Shown here: piece by piece, positions 27,197 to 36,973 of the stretch | Numbering within the stretch: position 1 is the stretch's first letter | Layout: the number at the start of each line of letters is the position of its first letter | NCBI RefSeq assembly: GCF_018402695.1 | Contig: NZ_JAGYIM010000014.1 | Span: 39,949-103,948, forward strand | Reading direction: 5' to 3' | Source: Arsukibacterium sp. | GTDB lineage: Bacteria; Pseudomonadota; Gammaproteobacteria; Enterobacterales; Alteromonadaceae | Length of the DNA: 64,000 nt | Program-made: the position numbers and the translations under genes | Notes under the pieces: generated by a model | Seen by the model: only the letters and a program-made list of their open reading frames with translations | Told to the model about the DNA's origin: nothing | Database searches by the model: none

Positions 27197-28546
27197 GTGA
27201 CCACCTGGACGCCAGATAGCTGGCGAGCTCTGCCTATTCAACAACAACCGTCCTATCAGGACCAGCAATTACTGCAGCAAGTTGAACAACAACTCCATCG
27301 GTATCCTCCGTTAGTGTTTGCTCAGGAAACGCGTGACCTGCATACTCAGTTAGGTCAAGTCGCACAAGGCAAAGGTTTTTTGCTGCAAGGTGGTGATTGT
27401 GCCGAAAGTTTTAACGACTTCAATGCACCAAAAATTCGCGACACTTTTAAAGTATTATTGCAGATGGCAGTAGTACTAACTTACGCCGGTGGTTTGCCAG
27501 TGGTTAAAGTGGCCCGGATGGCAGGGCAATACGCTAAGCCGCGCTCCAGCGATCTTGAAACAATAAATGGTGTAAGCCTACCAAGTTATCGCGGTGACAT
27601 TGTTAATAGTTTTGAGTTTACCGAAAGTGCCCGCCAACCAGACCCAAACCGTCTGGTAACGGCGTATCATCACTCTGCTGCTACGTTAAATCTGCTCAGA
27701 GCCTTTGCTCAGGGGGGGTTAGCGGATTTACATCAGGTCAGTAAATGGAACATGGGTTTTGTCGAATCCAACCCTTTAAAAGACCGTTATCATAATGTAG
27801 CACAGCGGATCCAGGAAGCATTGCGCTTTATGGAAATCTGTGGCATTACCGCTCAAAACTCACCGTCTATTCGTGAAACCCAGCTGTATACCTCACATGA
27901 AGCCTTGTTACTTAATTATGAAGAGGCGTTGACCCGACGTGATTCGCTGACTGGCGACTGGTATGATTGTTCCGCGCATATGGTTTGGATAGGGGAGAGG
28001 ACCCGTCAGTTAGATCATGCCCATCTTGAGTTTTTCCGTGGTATTCATAACCCCGTGGGTGTGAAGATAGGCCCGGGAATGCAACCTGATGAATTAATAA
28101 GGTTAATTGATGCCCTCAATCCTGACAACACGCCTGGTAGACTAACGTTAATCACCAGAATGGGTGCTGATAAACTGGCTGATAAATTACCTGCTTTAGT
28201 GCGCAAAGTTAAGGCAGAAGGCCGGACCGTCGTCTGGAGTTCAGATCCAATGCATGGCAATACAGTAAAAGCCAGCAACGATTTCAAAACCCGGGATTTT
28301 GAAGCTATCCTGCGAGAAATTCGCAGTTTCTTTGCTGTTCACAAAGCGGAAGGTACCCATGCTGGCGGGATTCATCTGGAAATGACCGGCGAACATGTTA
28401 CCGAATGTACCGGCGGGGCTTATGGTCTTAGTGAGCATGATTTAAGTAAGCGTTACTTTACCCAGTGCGACCCGAGGTTAAATGCCGACCAGGTACTGGA
28501 ACTGGCATTTCTGATTGCTGATACCTTAAGCGCAACCCGCAAATAA
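27197..28546 (+). CDS. 3-deoxy-7-phosphoheptulonate synthase, class II
   Basis: First enzyme of the shikimate pathway, condensing PEP with erythrose-4-phosphate. The 449-residue product is of the plant-like class II type: WTPDSWR N-terminus, [23 protein letters not shown], the [19 protein letters not shown] metal/substrate region, and the C-terminal [23 protein letters not shown] start with AGGAAA upstream. It is not homologous to E. coli AroF/G/H. It sits beside ppsR and ppsA, which control and supply PEP. Confidence 0.95.
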   Translation: MTTWTPDSWRALPIQQQPSYQDQQLLQQVEQQLHRYPPLVFAQETRDLHTQLGQVAQGKGFLLQGGDCAESFNDFNAPKIRDTFKVLLQMAVVLTYAGGLPVVKVARMAGQYAKPRSSDLETINGVSLPSYRGDIVNSFEFTESARQPDPNRLVTAYHHSAATLNLLRAFAQGGLADLHQVSKWNMGFVESNPLKDRYHNVAQRIQEALRFMEICGITAQNSPSIRETQLYTSHEALLLNYEEALTRRDSLTGDWYDCSAHMVWIGERTRQLDHAHLEFFRGIHNPVGVKIGPGMQPDELIRLIDALNPDNTPGRLTLITRMGADKLADKLPALVRKVKAEGRTVVWSSDPMHGNTVKASNDFKTRDFEAILREIRSFFAVHKAEGTHAGGIHLEMTGEHVTECTGGAYGLSEHDLSKRYFTQCDPRLNADQVLELAFLIADTLSATRK

Positions 28547-28589
28547 TAGTGTTGTTTAATACAAGCTTATGTCAGATTACTGTGGAAAT

Positions 28590-28616
28590 GTAAAAGGCCG
28601 GCCTGGCCTTTTACTT
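28590..28616. terminator. Terminator between the DAHP synthase gene and ppsR
   Basis: A perfect 10-bp stem (GTAAAAGGCC / GGCCTTTTAC) encloses a five-base loop in the short gap between convergent stops; the T-rich arm faces the plus-strand transcript. Confidence 0.65.
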
Positions 28617-29425
28617 TAATACTTATGTCGTTTCAGCCCGGTTTTAGCAATTATTTTTGCCGATATTTCTTCTATTGACAGATGAGTTGAGTTTAGAAAA
28701 GGAATTTGCTCCTGTCGATACAATGCCTCTACCTCGTTTAATTCAGCTGTGCATTGCCGGATAGAGGCATAGCGGCTGTCCGGCCGGCGCTGCTGACGGA
28801 TCTGACTTAACCGCTCAGCCGTAATACTCAGGCCAAATAACTTATCTTTATTTCGCATCAACTCTGCTGGCAGTCGTAATGCCTCCATGTCTTCTTCGAC
28901 AAACGGATAGTTGGCGGCTTTAATGCCATATTGCAGAGCGAGATACAGGCTGGTTGGTGTCTTACCTGAACGACTCACTCCCACTAAGATAATGTCGGCC
29001 TGGTCAAAGTTCTTCATATTGGCGCCATCGTCATTCGCTAGGGCAAAATTAACCGCATCAATTCGAAAATCATAGGTTTTCTCGTGCATACTATGGGTGC
29101 GGTGGGTTTTAGGCACCGGCGCAATACCAAGCTCACGCTGGATCGGTTCTACAAAGGTATTAAGAAAGTCATAGCAAATACCACTGCTGCTATTAATGAT
29201 ATGGCGCAAGTCATCATCAACAAAGGTCTGGAAGATAAGAGGTTTTACCCCCGTTGTTTTATACCGATCATTAATCCGCTGTTTAACTTGCTGCGCCATA
29301 TCAGTCGTCTCGACGAAAGGGATGGTAATGTGCTCGAATTGTGCTGGAAAAAGAGTAAGTAAGGCATGACCAAATACCTCAGCTGTAATGGCCGTACCGT
29401 CAGAAATATAGAAAGCTGTCCGCAC
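28616..29425 (-). CDS. ppsR: PEP synthase regulatory protein (bifunctional kinase/pyrophosphorylase)
   Basis: 269-residue DUF299 protein. PpsR inactivates PEP synthase by ADP-dependent phosphorylation of a threonine and reactivates it by Pi-dependent removal. The P-loop GVSRSGKT is at residues 149-156. The N-terminus AFYISDGTAITAE and the central THSMHEKTYDFRIDAVNFAL are typical. GTG start at 29425 with GGAG upstream. It diverges from its target ppsA, an arrangement known from other gammaproteobacteria. Confidence 0.95.
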   Translation of the reverse strand: MRTAFYISDGTAITAEVFGHALLTLFPAQFEHITIPFVETTDMAQQVKQRINDRYKTTGVKPLIFQTFVDDDLRHIINSSSGICYDFLNTFVEPIQRELGIAPVPKTHRTHSMHEKTYDFRIDAVNFALANDDGANMKNFDQADIILVGVSRSGKTPTSLYLALQYGIKAANYPFVEEDMEALRLPAELMRNKDKLFGLSITAERLSQIRQQRRPDSRYASIRQCTAELNEVEALYRQEQIPFLNSTHLSIEEISAKIIAKTGLKRHKY

Positions 29426-29521
29426 TGTAAACTCCGTTTTGTAGTTATAAAATTACATGAAAATTAAGGTTTTAAATAAGCCCGGTCAGAGTGTAAAATC
29501 ACATTGTTATGTAATGCTGGC

Positions 29522-29533
29522 TGTAAGCTTACA
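29522..29533. promoter_or_regulatory. 12-bp palindrome upstream of ppsA
   Basis: TGTAAGCTTACA is a perfect palindrome 29 bases before the ppsA start in the ppsR/ppsA intergenic region. A regulator site is possible; no known consensus is claimed. Confidence 0.3.
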
Positions 29534-29562
29534 CGCCCTACGACAAAAAATGGAGACGAACT

Positions 29563-31941
29563 GTGCAAGAATTTGTGATTTGGTATGAAAAGCTAGGTAT
29601 GCACGATGTGGATCGGGTAGGCGGCAAAAATGCGTCTTTAGGAGAAATGATCAGCAACCTGGCCAGTGCCGGGGTACAGGTGCCTGGCGGATTTGCCACC
29701 ACAGCAGATGCCTTTAATCAGTTTCTTGAACAAAGCGGGGTTAATGAGCGTATTTACCAGTTGCTGGATGGCCTGGATGTGGATGATGTCAATGCATTGA
29801 GCAAAGCCGGTGCACAAATCCGGCAGTGGGTAATTGAGACGCCATTTCAACCTGAACTGGAACAGGCAATCCGCGATGCCTATCAGCAACTGCATGCCGA
29901 TCCTACTCATGATGTTTCGTTTGCCGTGCGCTCTTCAGCCACAGCTGAAGATATGCCAGACGCTTCTTTTGCCGGTCAGCAAGAGACTTTTCTCAATGTA
30001 CGTGGTTATGATGCAGTAATTATTGCCATTAAGCATGTTTTTGCTTCGTTATTTAATGACAGGGCTATCTCCTATCGGGTGCATCAGGGTTACGACCATC
30101 GCGGTGTGGCGCTGTCAGCCGGGGTGCAGAAGATGGTGCGTTCTGATATTGCCTCGTCCGGTGTTATGTTCAGTATAGACACGGAATCTGGTTTTGAAGA
30201 GGTGGTGTTTATTACCTCTTCCTACGGTTTGGGCGAGATGGTGGTACAGGGCGCCGTCAACCCGGATGAGTTTTATGTGCATAAGCCGACATTGGCGGCT
30301 GGTCGGCCAGCAGTCGTTAAACGCAATTTAGGCAGTAAAAAAGTTGAAATGGTGTACTCGAATGAGCAGAGCCATGGCAAGCAGGTGAAGATTATTGATG
30401 TCAATGCTAGCCGCAGCCGGCAGTTTTCTCTAACCGATAGTGAAGTTGAAGAATTGGCTAAACAGGCGGTTATTATTGCGGACCATTATGGCCGGCCTAT
30501 GGATATCGAATGGGCGAAAGATGGTAATGATGGCAAACTTTATATCGTACAGGCCAGACCGGAAACCGTGAAAAGCCGGGAAGACAGTAATAACATGGAG
30601 CGCTTCCAGTTACAGGGGACCGCACCTGTGCTGGTGGAAGGCCGGGCAATTGGTCAGCGAATTGGTGCCGGTACCGCCAAAGTACTTAAAGGCATAGAGC
30701 AGATGGATCAGATTATGCCAGGTGACGTGCTGGTAACAGATATGACCGATCCGGACTGGGAGCCCATTATGAAAAGGGCCTCAGCTATTGTTACTAACCG
30801 CGGCGGCCGTACCTGCCACGCGGCAATTATTGCCAGAGAATTAGGAATACCTGCCGTAGTTGGTTGTGGTGATGCAACCAGTAAAATTAAGACGGGGCAA
30901 CAGGTTACAGTTTCCTGTGCTGAGGGCGACACTGGCTTTATTTATGATGGCAAGCTGGACTATAAAGTTGTCAGTAGCCGGGTAGACCAAATGCCGGCGC
31001 TTGATTTAAAAATTATGATGAATGTGGGAAACCCTGAACGGGCATTTTCGTTTGCCAAGTTACCCCATGCTGGCATTGGCCTGGCCCGTTTGGAGTTTAT
31101 TATCAACCGGATGATAGGTGTTCATCCTAAAGCCTTACTTAATTTTGACAAGCAAACGCCTGAACTTAAAACAACTATCAGTGAGATGATTGCGGGCTAT
31201 GCCAATCCGGTAGAGTTTTACATTGCCAAGCTGACCGAAGGCATTGCTACTCTGGCCTGTGCCTTTGCGCCGCAAAAAGTCATTGTCCGGATGTCAGATT
31301 TTAAATCAAATGAATATGCTAACCTCGTGGGTGGCCGGCAATATGAACCCCATGAAGAAAACCCGATGATTGGCTTTCGGGGGGCGTCACGTTATATTTC
31401 AACAGATTTCCGGGATTGTTTTGCGCTTGAGGTTGAGGCATTAAAACGTGTGCGCAACGTGATGGGTTTCACCAATGTAGAAGTCATGATCCCGTTTGTA
31501 CGCACCCTGGAAGAGGCTGCAGCGGTGATTGATTTGCTGGCAGACCATGGTTTAAAACGGGGCGAAAACGGGCTGCGGGTCATTATGATGTGCGAGCTGC
31601 CATCTAATGCCTTACTTGCAGAAGAGTTTCTTGAATACTTTGATGGATTCTCCATTGGCTCTAATGATCTGACCCAGCTGACTCTTGGGCTGGACAGGGA
31701 CAGTGGTTTAATTGCCCATTTATTCGATGAACGCAATCCTGCAATATATAAACTGCTGGAAATGGCCATTAAAACCTGTAAAGCCAAAGGTAAATATATC
31801 GGTATTTGTGGTCAGGGTCCGTCAGATCATGAAGATTTTGCTGGCTGGCTGATGCAACAGGGTATAGATAGTGTGTCATTGAATCCGGATACCGTACTGG
31901 AAACCTGGTTATATCTGGCTGAAAAATTTGGCAAACACTAA
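29563..31941 (+). CDS. ppsA: Phosphoenolpyruvate synthase
   Basis: Converts pyruvate and ATP to PEP, AMP and Pi for gluconeogenesis. The 792-residue length equals E. coli PpsA. The N-terminal ATP-grasp domain starts [11 protein letters not shown] and contains [20 protein letters not shown]. The phosphohistidine domain has the catalytic His and regulatory Thr in [20 protein letters not shown]. The C-terminal TIM barrel has [11 protein letters not shown] and the active-site Cys in [12 protein letters not shown] start at 29563. A strong terminator follows, so it is monocistronic. Confidence 0.97.
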   Translation: MQEFVIWYEKLGMHDVDRVGGKNASLGEMISNLASAGVQVPGGFATTADAFNQFLEQSGVNERIYQLLDGLDVDDVNALSKAGAQIRQWVIETPFQPELEQAIRDAYQQLHADPTHDVSFAVRSSATAEDMPDASFAGQQETFLNVRGYDAVIIAIKHVFASLFNDRAISYRVHQGYDHRGVALSAGVQKMVRSDIASSGVMFSIDTESGFEEVVFITSSYGLGEMVVQGAVNPDEFYVHKPTLAAGRPAVVKRNLGSKKVEMVYSNEQSHGKQVKIIDVNASRSRQFSLTDSEVEELAKQAVIIADHYGRPMDIEWAKDGNDGKLYIVQARPETVKSREDSNNMERFQLQGTAPVLVEGRAIGQRIGAGTAKVLKGIEQMDQIMPGDVLVTDMTDPDWEPIMKRASAIVTNRGGRTCHAAIIARELGIPAVVGCGDATSKIKTGQQVTVSCAEGDTGFIYDGKLDYKVVSSRVDQMPALDLKIMMNVGNPERAFSFAKLPHAGIGLARLEFIINRMIGVHPKALLNFDKQTPELKTTISEMIAGYANPVEFYIAKLTEGIATLACAFAPQKVIVRMSDFKSNEYANLVGGRQYEPHEENPMIGFRGASRYISTDFRDCFALEVEALKRVRNVMGFTNVEVMIPFVRTLEEAAAVIDLLADHGLKRGENGLRVIMMCELPSNALLAEEFLEYFDGFSIGSNDLTQLTLGLDRDSGLIAHLFDERNPAIYKLLEMAIKTCKAKGKYIGICGQGPSDHEDFAGWLMQQGIDSVSLNPDTVLETWLYLAEKFGKH

Positions 31942-31954
31942 ATTTCGCTGATTT

Positions 31955-31980
31955 AAAGCCCCGCAATGCGGGGCTTTTTG
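31955..31980 (+). terminator. Terminator after ppsA
   Basis: AAAGCCCCGC and GCGGGGCTTT arms around AAT are followed by a T-run, 14 bases after the stop. Confidence 0.9.
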
Positions 31981-32144
31981 TTATCTTCAACCCACCTTGC
32001 AGCTTTGTCATATTAAAATCGTTTAAAAAACCATTAAACACGTCACAGCGACGGTGTGAAACGTAGCTATTAACCGCTTGTTATGGCAAATTACAGAAAT
32101 TAAAACTCGATAAAAACCAACAACAATAATTACAGGGGAAGCTA

Positions 32145-33668
32145 ATGGAAGCCTTGGTCAGCACCGTCAATAGTATTATATGGAGCCCAGCACTGATATT
32201 TCTGTGTCTCGGCGCAGGATTGTTTTACTCCATCATTACCCGTTTTGCTCAGGTCAGACATTTCAAGGAAATGTGTAAGCTGCTGTTAAGTGGCAATGAA
32301 TCTGACAAAGGTATTTCATCATTTCAGGCACTGGCAGTATCGTTATCTGGTCGGGTTGGGGTTGGTAATATTGCCGGCGTGGCTGCTGCCATCGGTTTTG
32401 GTGGCCCGGGTGCCGTGTTCTGGATGTGGGTAGTAGCGTTTCTGGGTGCCAGCACCGCCTATGCAGAGTCAACATTAGGTCAGGTATATAAAGTTGAAGA
32501 AGATGGGCAGTATCGTGGCGGTCCGGCCTATTATTTTGAGCGCTGCCTGGGTCAGAAATGGTTAGCCGTTTTATTTGCATTATCAGCGATTATTGCTTGT
32601 GGCGTTTTCCTACCCGGAGTACAGGCTAATGCGGTTGGCAATGCTTTCACCCAGGTTTTTGGTGAAGGTACTATGGTCGTAACCAGTTTTGGTGAAGTGG
32701 CCAGTTTAAAGCTGGTGGCTTTAGCCATTATTCTGATTATTTTGGCTTTTATTATTTTTGGTGGTATTAAACGGATTGCCCATTTTACCCAGATTGTTGT
32801 GCCGTTTATGGCACTCGGTTACATCGTTATGGCGTTGATCGTGGTTTTTCTGAACCTGGATAAAGTACCCGGAATTTTCAGTTTAATTATTTCTGATGCC
32901 TTTACGGCACAAGCTGGAATGGGCGCAGCAATTGGTTGGGGGGTAAAACGCGGTATTTATTCAAACGAAGCCGGACAGGGTACTGGGCCGCATGCAGCAG
33001 CAGCGGCCGAGGTTGATCACCCGGCCCAGCAGGGACTGGTGCAGGCCTTCTCAGTCTATGTTGATACCTTATTTGTCTGTACTGCCACTGCGTTAATGAT
33101 TTTAATTACTTCACAATACAATATTCAGACTGAAGACTTTAATGCAGCAACCGGCGCTGGCACTATTATTGTGCAGAATATCGATGCAGCTACTGAGGTT
33201 GCTTCACCTGCGTTTACCCAAATGGCGTTAAACAGCGTGTTTGGGCAGTTTGGTCAGGCATTTGTAGGTATCGCAATTTTCTTTTTCGCCTTTACCACCA
33301 TCCTGGCCTATTACTACATTGCTGAAACCAACGTGGCCTATTTGAACCGTTATTTTAAAGGCAATATTCCACTGGTGTTGGTGAAATTCGTGATTATGGC
33401 AATGGTCGCTTATGGCATGGTCAACAGTTCAGGCTATATCTGGGGCATTGGTGATATTGGGGTAGGCTTAATGGCCTGGATTAATATTCTGGGAATTCTG
33501 GCCATTTTCTTCGTCGCCAAACCGGCCATATTATGTTTACGCGATTACGAAGAGCAAAAGAAAGCGGGCGGACCGATTAATTTTGACCCGGTTAAACTAG
33601 GCATTAAAAATGCAACTTTCTGGGAGAAGCGGCTGGCAAAACAGCAGCAAGATAAGCTGTCTCAGTAA
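32145..33668 (+). CDS. AGCS-family sodium:alanine/glycine symporter
   Basis: 507-residue inner-membrane transporter of the AGCS (DagA/AlsT) family that imports small neutral amino acids with Na+. Family signatures GRVGVGNIAGVAAAIGFGGP near the N-terminus and GVKRGIYSNEAGQGTGPHAA in the middle are both present, with about ten or eleven hydrophobic segments. AGGGGAAGC precedes the ATG. Terminators on both sides indicate a single-gene unit. Alanine versus glycine specificity cannot be told from the sequence. Confidence 0.93.
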   Translation: MEALVSTVNSIIWSPALIFLCLGAGLFYSIITRFAQVRHFKEMCKLLLSGNESDKGISSFQALAVSLSGRVGVGNIAGVAAAIGFGGPGAVFWMWVVAFLGASTAYAESTLGQVYKVEEDGQYRGGPAYYFERCLGQKWLAVLFALSAIIACGVFLPGVQANAVGNAFTQVFGEGTMVVTSFGEVASLKLVALAIILIILAFIIFGGIKRIAHFTQIVVPFMALGYIVMALIVVFLNLDKVPGIFSLIISDAFTAQAGMGAAIGWGVKRGIYSNEAGQGTGPHAAAAAEVDHPAQQGLVQAFSVYVDTLFVCTATALMILITSQYNIQTEDFNAATGAGTIIVQNIDAATEVASPAFTQMALNSVFGQFGQAFVGIAIFFFAFTTILAYYYIAETNVAYLNRYFKGNIPLVLVKFVIMAMVAYGMVNSSGYIWGIGDIGVGLMAWINILGILAIFFVAKPAILCLRDYEEQKKAGGPINFDPVKLGIKNATFWEKRLAKQQQDKLSQ

Positions 33669-33721
33669 TTGGTTTCCGAAGAACTAATCAGCATAGTTTG
33701 TTAGCACAAAGTAATTAAGTG

Positions 33722-33744
33722 AAGCCCGGCATGCCGGGCTTTTC
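33722..33744 (+). terminator. Terminator after the AGCS symporter gene
   Basis: AAGCCCGGC and GCCGGGCTT arms are followed by TTC; a GC-rich hairpin 54 bases after the stop. Confidence 0.75.
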
Positions 33745-33863
33745 TATATGTCTGACAGCGCACAGAACCTGGTATTTAATTGCGTCATGATAAGGCTGGA
33801 ACTACACTTATACAAAACTTATGGTAGTAGTGCCGCCTTCTTAACCACCGACAGGAGCTGACG

Positions 33864-34226
33864 ATGGACATTTATAACGTTAAATATATCGCGATTGGAA
33901 CGGTTATAGCTGCAGCTTTGTTGTTAACTGGCTGTGAGCGCCAGAGTATTGAAGCGCAAAAAGACGAAGCGGGTATGACAATAACAACGGAAGATGGTAG
34001 TGGTGATGATATCAATGTTACCAATGCTGTGCATACCGCTCTCAGAGCGGAGCAACGCTTAGATAATGTGAATATTATGGTGGAAACGAGTAAAGGCGAT
34101 GTCCAGCTTAGCGGAGAGGTTGCCACTGAGGAGCAGCGTGAGTTGGCTGAAAATATTGCTGCTGGTACACCCGGTGTGCATGCTGTTAACAATGACTTAA
34201 AAGTCAGCGGGACATCGTCGCAATAA
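33864..34226 (+). CDS. BON-domain lipoprotein
   Basis: 120 residues with a lipoprotein signal (LLLTGC, lipidated Cys24) and a single BON domain (about 49-115: VTNAVHTALRAEQRLDNVNI, GDVQLSGEVATEEQRELAE, GVHAVNNDLKV). BON domains bind phospholipid or contribute to envelope integrity, as in OsmY and DolP; those carry two copies, this has one. AGGAG precedes the ATG. Probably periplasmic, outer-membrane anchored. Specific role unknown. Confidence 0.82.
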   Translation: MDIYNVKYIAIGTVIAAALLLTGCERQSIEAQKDEAGMTITTEDGSGDDINVTNAVHTALRAEQRLDNVNIMVETSKGDVQLSGEVATEEQRELAENIAAGTPGVHAVNNDLKVSGTSSQ

Positions 34227-34261
34227 ATGCGACGTAGCCGCAGCGGTGTATTTAAGCGCTG

Positions 34262-36109
34262 TTATTCAACCCCTATAAAACCGCCGGTTTGATGGGCCCA
34301 TAGTTGGGCGTAAATTCCGCCGGCGGCAATTAATTCATTATGGGTACCTTGCTCGACGATAGTGCCCTGGTCCAGCACTATCAGCCGGTCCATCTGGGCA
34401 ATAGTCGATAATCGGTGGGCAATAGCGATAACTGTCTTGCCATCCATTAATTTATTTAAACTTGCCTGAATGGCAGCTTCAACTTCAGAATCAAGCGCCG
34501 AGGTCGCTTCATCCAGAATTAAAATAGGGGCATTCTTCAGCAGCACCCTGGCTATAGCAATGCGCTGACGTTGGCCGCCAGACAATTTCACACCGCGCTC
34601 ACCAACCTGCGCATCAAGTCCGCTGTTCCCTTTAGGATCCGTCAAGTCATCAATAAAGTCGCTGGCCTCGGCCTGCTCTGCGGCTAGCACTAACTCAGCT
34701 TCAGTGGCATCAGGTCGGCCATAGGCAATGTTTTCACGCACTGAGCGGTGCAGCAAAGACGTATCCTGGGTTACCATGGCAATATGTTGCCGCAGGCTCT
34801 CCTGACTCACCGTACTGATGTCCTGGCCGTCAATTAGAATTTTTCCACTTTCTATATCATAAAAACGTAGCAGCAGATTAACCAGCGTTGACTTTCCGGC
34901 GCCGGAGCGGCCAACCAGGCCAACTTTTTCACCCGGTCTGATATTCAGGTTCAGTTCCTGTAAAACAGCGGCTTTGCCTGAGTCCGAGCTGGTTTTACCA
35001 TAATTAAAACTCACCTGTTGAAACTCTATTTTACCAGCAGGCACTGTTAATTTAGTCGCATCAGGCTTATCTTTTACGTCAATAGGCCGCGACAGCGTAG
35101 CGATACCATCGGCGACGGTTCCAATGTTTTCAAACAGCGCGCTGACTTCCCACATGATCCACTGCGCCATACCATTTAAACGCAGGGCCAGACTAATCGC
35201 TATCGCAATAGCACCAACCGTTATGGCGCTGCCAGCCCATAAATACAAAGATAAGGCAGCAACGCTGAACACCAGAATATAGTTCAGGCTTTGCACCGAG
35301 ACACTCAGACCGGTGGCCAGGCGCATCTGTTGATAAACCGGTTGCAAGAATACATCCATACTGTCTTTAGCGTAACTTTCTTCGCGGTTGGTGTGGGAGA
35401 ACAACTTAATCGTTGCAATGTTGGTGTAGCTATCGACGATCCGGCCGGTCATTTCAGATCGCGCATCGGCCTGAGCGGTCGATACCCGCTTAAGCCGGGG
35501 CACAAAATAGAACTGCAGAGCAATATATAACACCAGCCAGACCAGCATCGGCACTATTAACCGCACATCTGCATCAGCAACAAAAAACAACATGGCGCCG
35601 AAATACACCAGCACGTAGACCATAACATCTAACAGTTTCATTACGGTTTCCCGCACCGATAATGCAGTTTGCATCACCTTGGTAGCAATCCGCCCGGCAA
35701 AGTCGTTCTGGTAAAAACTGACACTCTGGCGCAGTAAATAGCGGTGTGCCAGCCAGCGGATAGACATCGGGTAATTACCCAGTAACGTCTGGTGCACTAT
35801 TGCCGAGTGAATGAATGTCATCAGGGGTAATAGAACTAAGGTAACCAGTGCCATCCAAATAAGCGTTGCGCGCTCCTCAGTAAAGAAGTTGTCAGGGTCA
35901 TTGGCTACCAGCCAGTCGACTAACTGTCCCATAAAGCTAAATAATGACACTTCCAGGATGGCCAGGATGGCCGATGATAGCGACATAAATACCAAAGAAC
36001 GCTCCATACCTTTCGTATAGTGGCGGCAAAAGGCCAGCAAGCCACGTGGCGGTTGGCCGGGTTCTGCAGCGGGGAAAGGTTTAGTAAGTCGTTCAAAGAA
36101 GCGCAACAT
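34262..36109 (-). CDS. ABC exporter, fused membrane and ATPase domains
   Basis: 615 residues: an N-terminal six-helix exporter domain (about 45-340) followed by an ATPase with Walker A VGRSGAGKSTLVNLLL, Q-loop MVTQDTSLLHRSV, signature LSGGQRQRIAIARVLL, Walker B ILILDEATSALD and switch His in IAHRLST. It resembles multidrug/lipid-type half-transporters that work as dimers. ATG 36109 follows AGGA; a longer start at 36127 lacks such a site. It diverges from ribA and stands alone, so the substrate is unknown. Confidence 0.92.
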   Translation of the reverse strand: MLRFFERLTKPFPAAEPGQPPRGLLAFCRHYTKGMERSLVFMSLSSAILAILEVSLFSFMGQLVDWLVANDPDNFFTEERATLIWMALVTLVLLPLMTFIHSAIVHQTLLGNYPMSIRWLAHRYLLRQSVSFYQNDFAGRIATKVMQTALSVRETVMKLLDVMVYVLVYFGAMLFFVADADVRLIVPMLVWLVLYIALQFYFVPRLKRVSTAQADARSEMTGRIVDSYTNIATIKLFSHTNREESYAKDSMDVFLQPVYQQMRLATGLSVSVQSLNYILVFSVAALSLYLWAGSAITVGAIAIAISLALRLNGMAQWIMWEVSALFENIGTVADGIATLSRPIDVKDKPDATKLTVPAGKIEFQQVSFNYGKTSSDSGKAAVLQELNLNIRPGEKVGLVGRSGAGKSTLVNLLLRFYDIESGKILIDGQDISTVSQESLRQHIAMVTQDTSLLHRSVRENIAYGRPDATEAELVLAAEQAEASDFIDDLTDPKGNSGLDAQVGERGVKLSGGQRQRIAIARVLLKNAPILILDEATSALDSEVEAAIQASLNKLMDGKTVIAIAHRLSTIAQMDRLIVLDQGTIVEQGTHNELIAAGGIYAQLWAHQTGGFIGVE

Positions 36110-36245
36110 ATGGAGTCCTGAATGCAAGAAGAAGTTTAAGCGCGCATAGTGTAGCCGATTTTGCCGAACCGGGTCAGAATAATCAGTTAATTAGCAACTA
36201 TCTAAAGGTTGTCTGCAGGCTCAATTCAGCAACAACTCCAGCAAA

Positions 36246-36260
36246 TGTGATACTATCACA
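36246..36260. promoter_or_regulatory. 15-bp palindrome in the ABC exporter / ribA intergenic region
   Basis: TGTGATA-C-TATCACA is a perfect 7+1+7 palindrome between divergent promoters. It looks like a repressor operator; the five-base centre between TGTGA and TCACA is one base short for CRP. Confidence 0.45.
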
Positions 36261-36291
36261 GAATATTGCTGTAGCCACGTCAAACCAGCCT

Positions 36292-36315
36292 GTTATAATC
36301 GGCGTATGTTATAAC
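36292..36315. promoter_or_regulatory. Inverted repeat over the ribA -10 element
   Basis: GTTATAA (36292-36298) and TTATAAC (36309-36315) are exact complements with a ten-base spacer. The first arm contains the TATAAT (36294-36299) that is the best -10 candidate for ribA. Confidence 0.35.
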
Positions 36316-36381
36316 TTGTTTTAACGAAGCTCAGGCCCAATTTTCTTTACTAGTAGTGCGCCTTCATAGCTGAGAAGTAAA

Positions 36382-36963
36382 ATGACCATTAAACTTGTCA
36401 CCTCCACTGTATTACCCACACCTTTCGCTGAATTCAGGCTGCATGGTTTTTTAGCTGATAATGGTAAAGAGCATGTTGCCCTGACACTTGGCGATATTAC
36501 GACCAGCGAGCCGGTGTTAGCGCGGGTTCACTCCGAGTGTTTAACGGGCGATGCGCTCTTTAGTCTGCGCTGTGATTGTGGGCCTCAGCTCGAGGCAGCT
36601 ATGCGCAAAATAGCTGATCTGGGTCGGGGTTGTATTTTGTATTTGCGTCAGGAAGGGCGTGGCATTGGCCTTATTAATAAAATCCGGGCCTATGCTGAAC
36701 AGGACAAAGGCCTTGACACTGTAGAGGCAAATGAGATTCTGGGTTTTTTACCTGATATGCGTGAGTACGATATTGCGGCAAAAATGTTTGAGCAGTTAGG
36801 TGTTCAGCAAATTCGCTTACTGACGAATAACCCTCGGAAGTTAAAGGCGTTGACTGACGTTGGAGTAAATATCCTGGAGCGGGTACAACACCGGGTAAAA
36901 ACCACTGCCCACAGTCATCGTTACCTGGCAACAAAAGCCGCAAAAATGGGCCATATGGAGTAA
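36382..36963 (+). CDS. ribA: GTP cyclohydrolase II
   Basis: First step of riboflavin synthesis: GTP to diaminohydroxy-ribosylaminopyrimidine phosphate, formate and pyrophosphate. At 193 residues it matches stand-alone E. coli RibA (196). Zinc ligands C53, C64 and C66 are in [19 protein letters not shown]. The catalytic/GTP-binding [13 protein letters not shown] and [12 protein letters not shown] are intact. It is not fused to RibB. The ydiJ-type gene follows after ten bases in the same direction. Confidence 0.96.
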   Translation: MTIKLVTSTVLPTPFAEFRLHGFLADNGKEHVALTLGDITTSEPVLARVHSECLTGDALFSLRCDCGPQLEAAMRKIADLGRGCILYLRQEGRGIGLINKIRAYAEQDKGLDTVEANEILGFLPDMREYDIAAKMFEQLGVQQIRLLTNNPRKLKALTDVGVNILERVQHRVKTTAHSHRYLATKAAKMGHME

Positions 36964-36973
36964 ACCATCGCTT

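Noticed and set aside
36246-36260. CRP site upstream of ribA
   Set aside because: TGTGA and TCACA are separated by 5 bases, not the 6 required for CRP.
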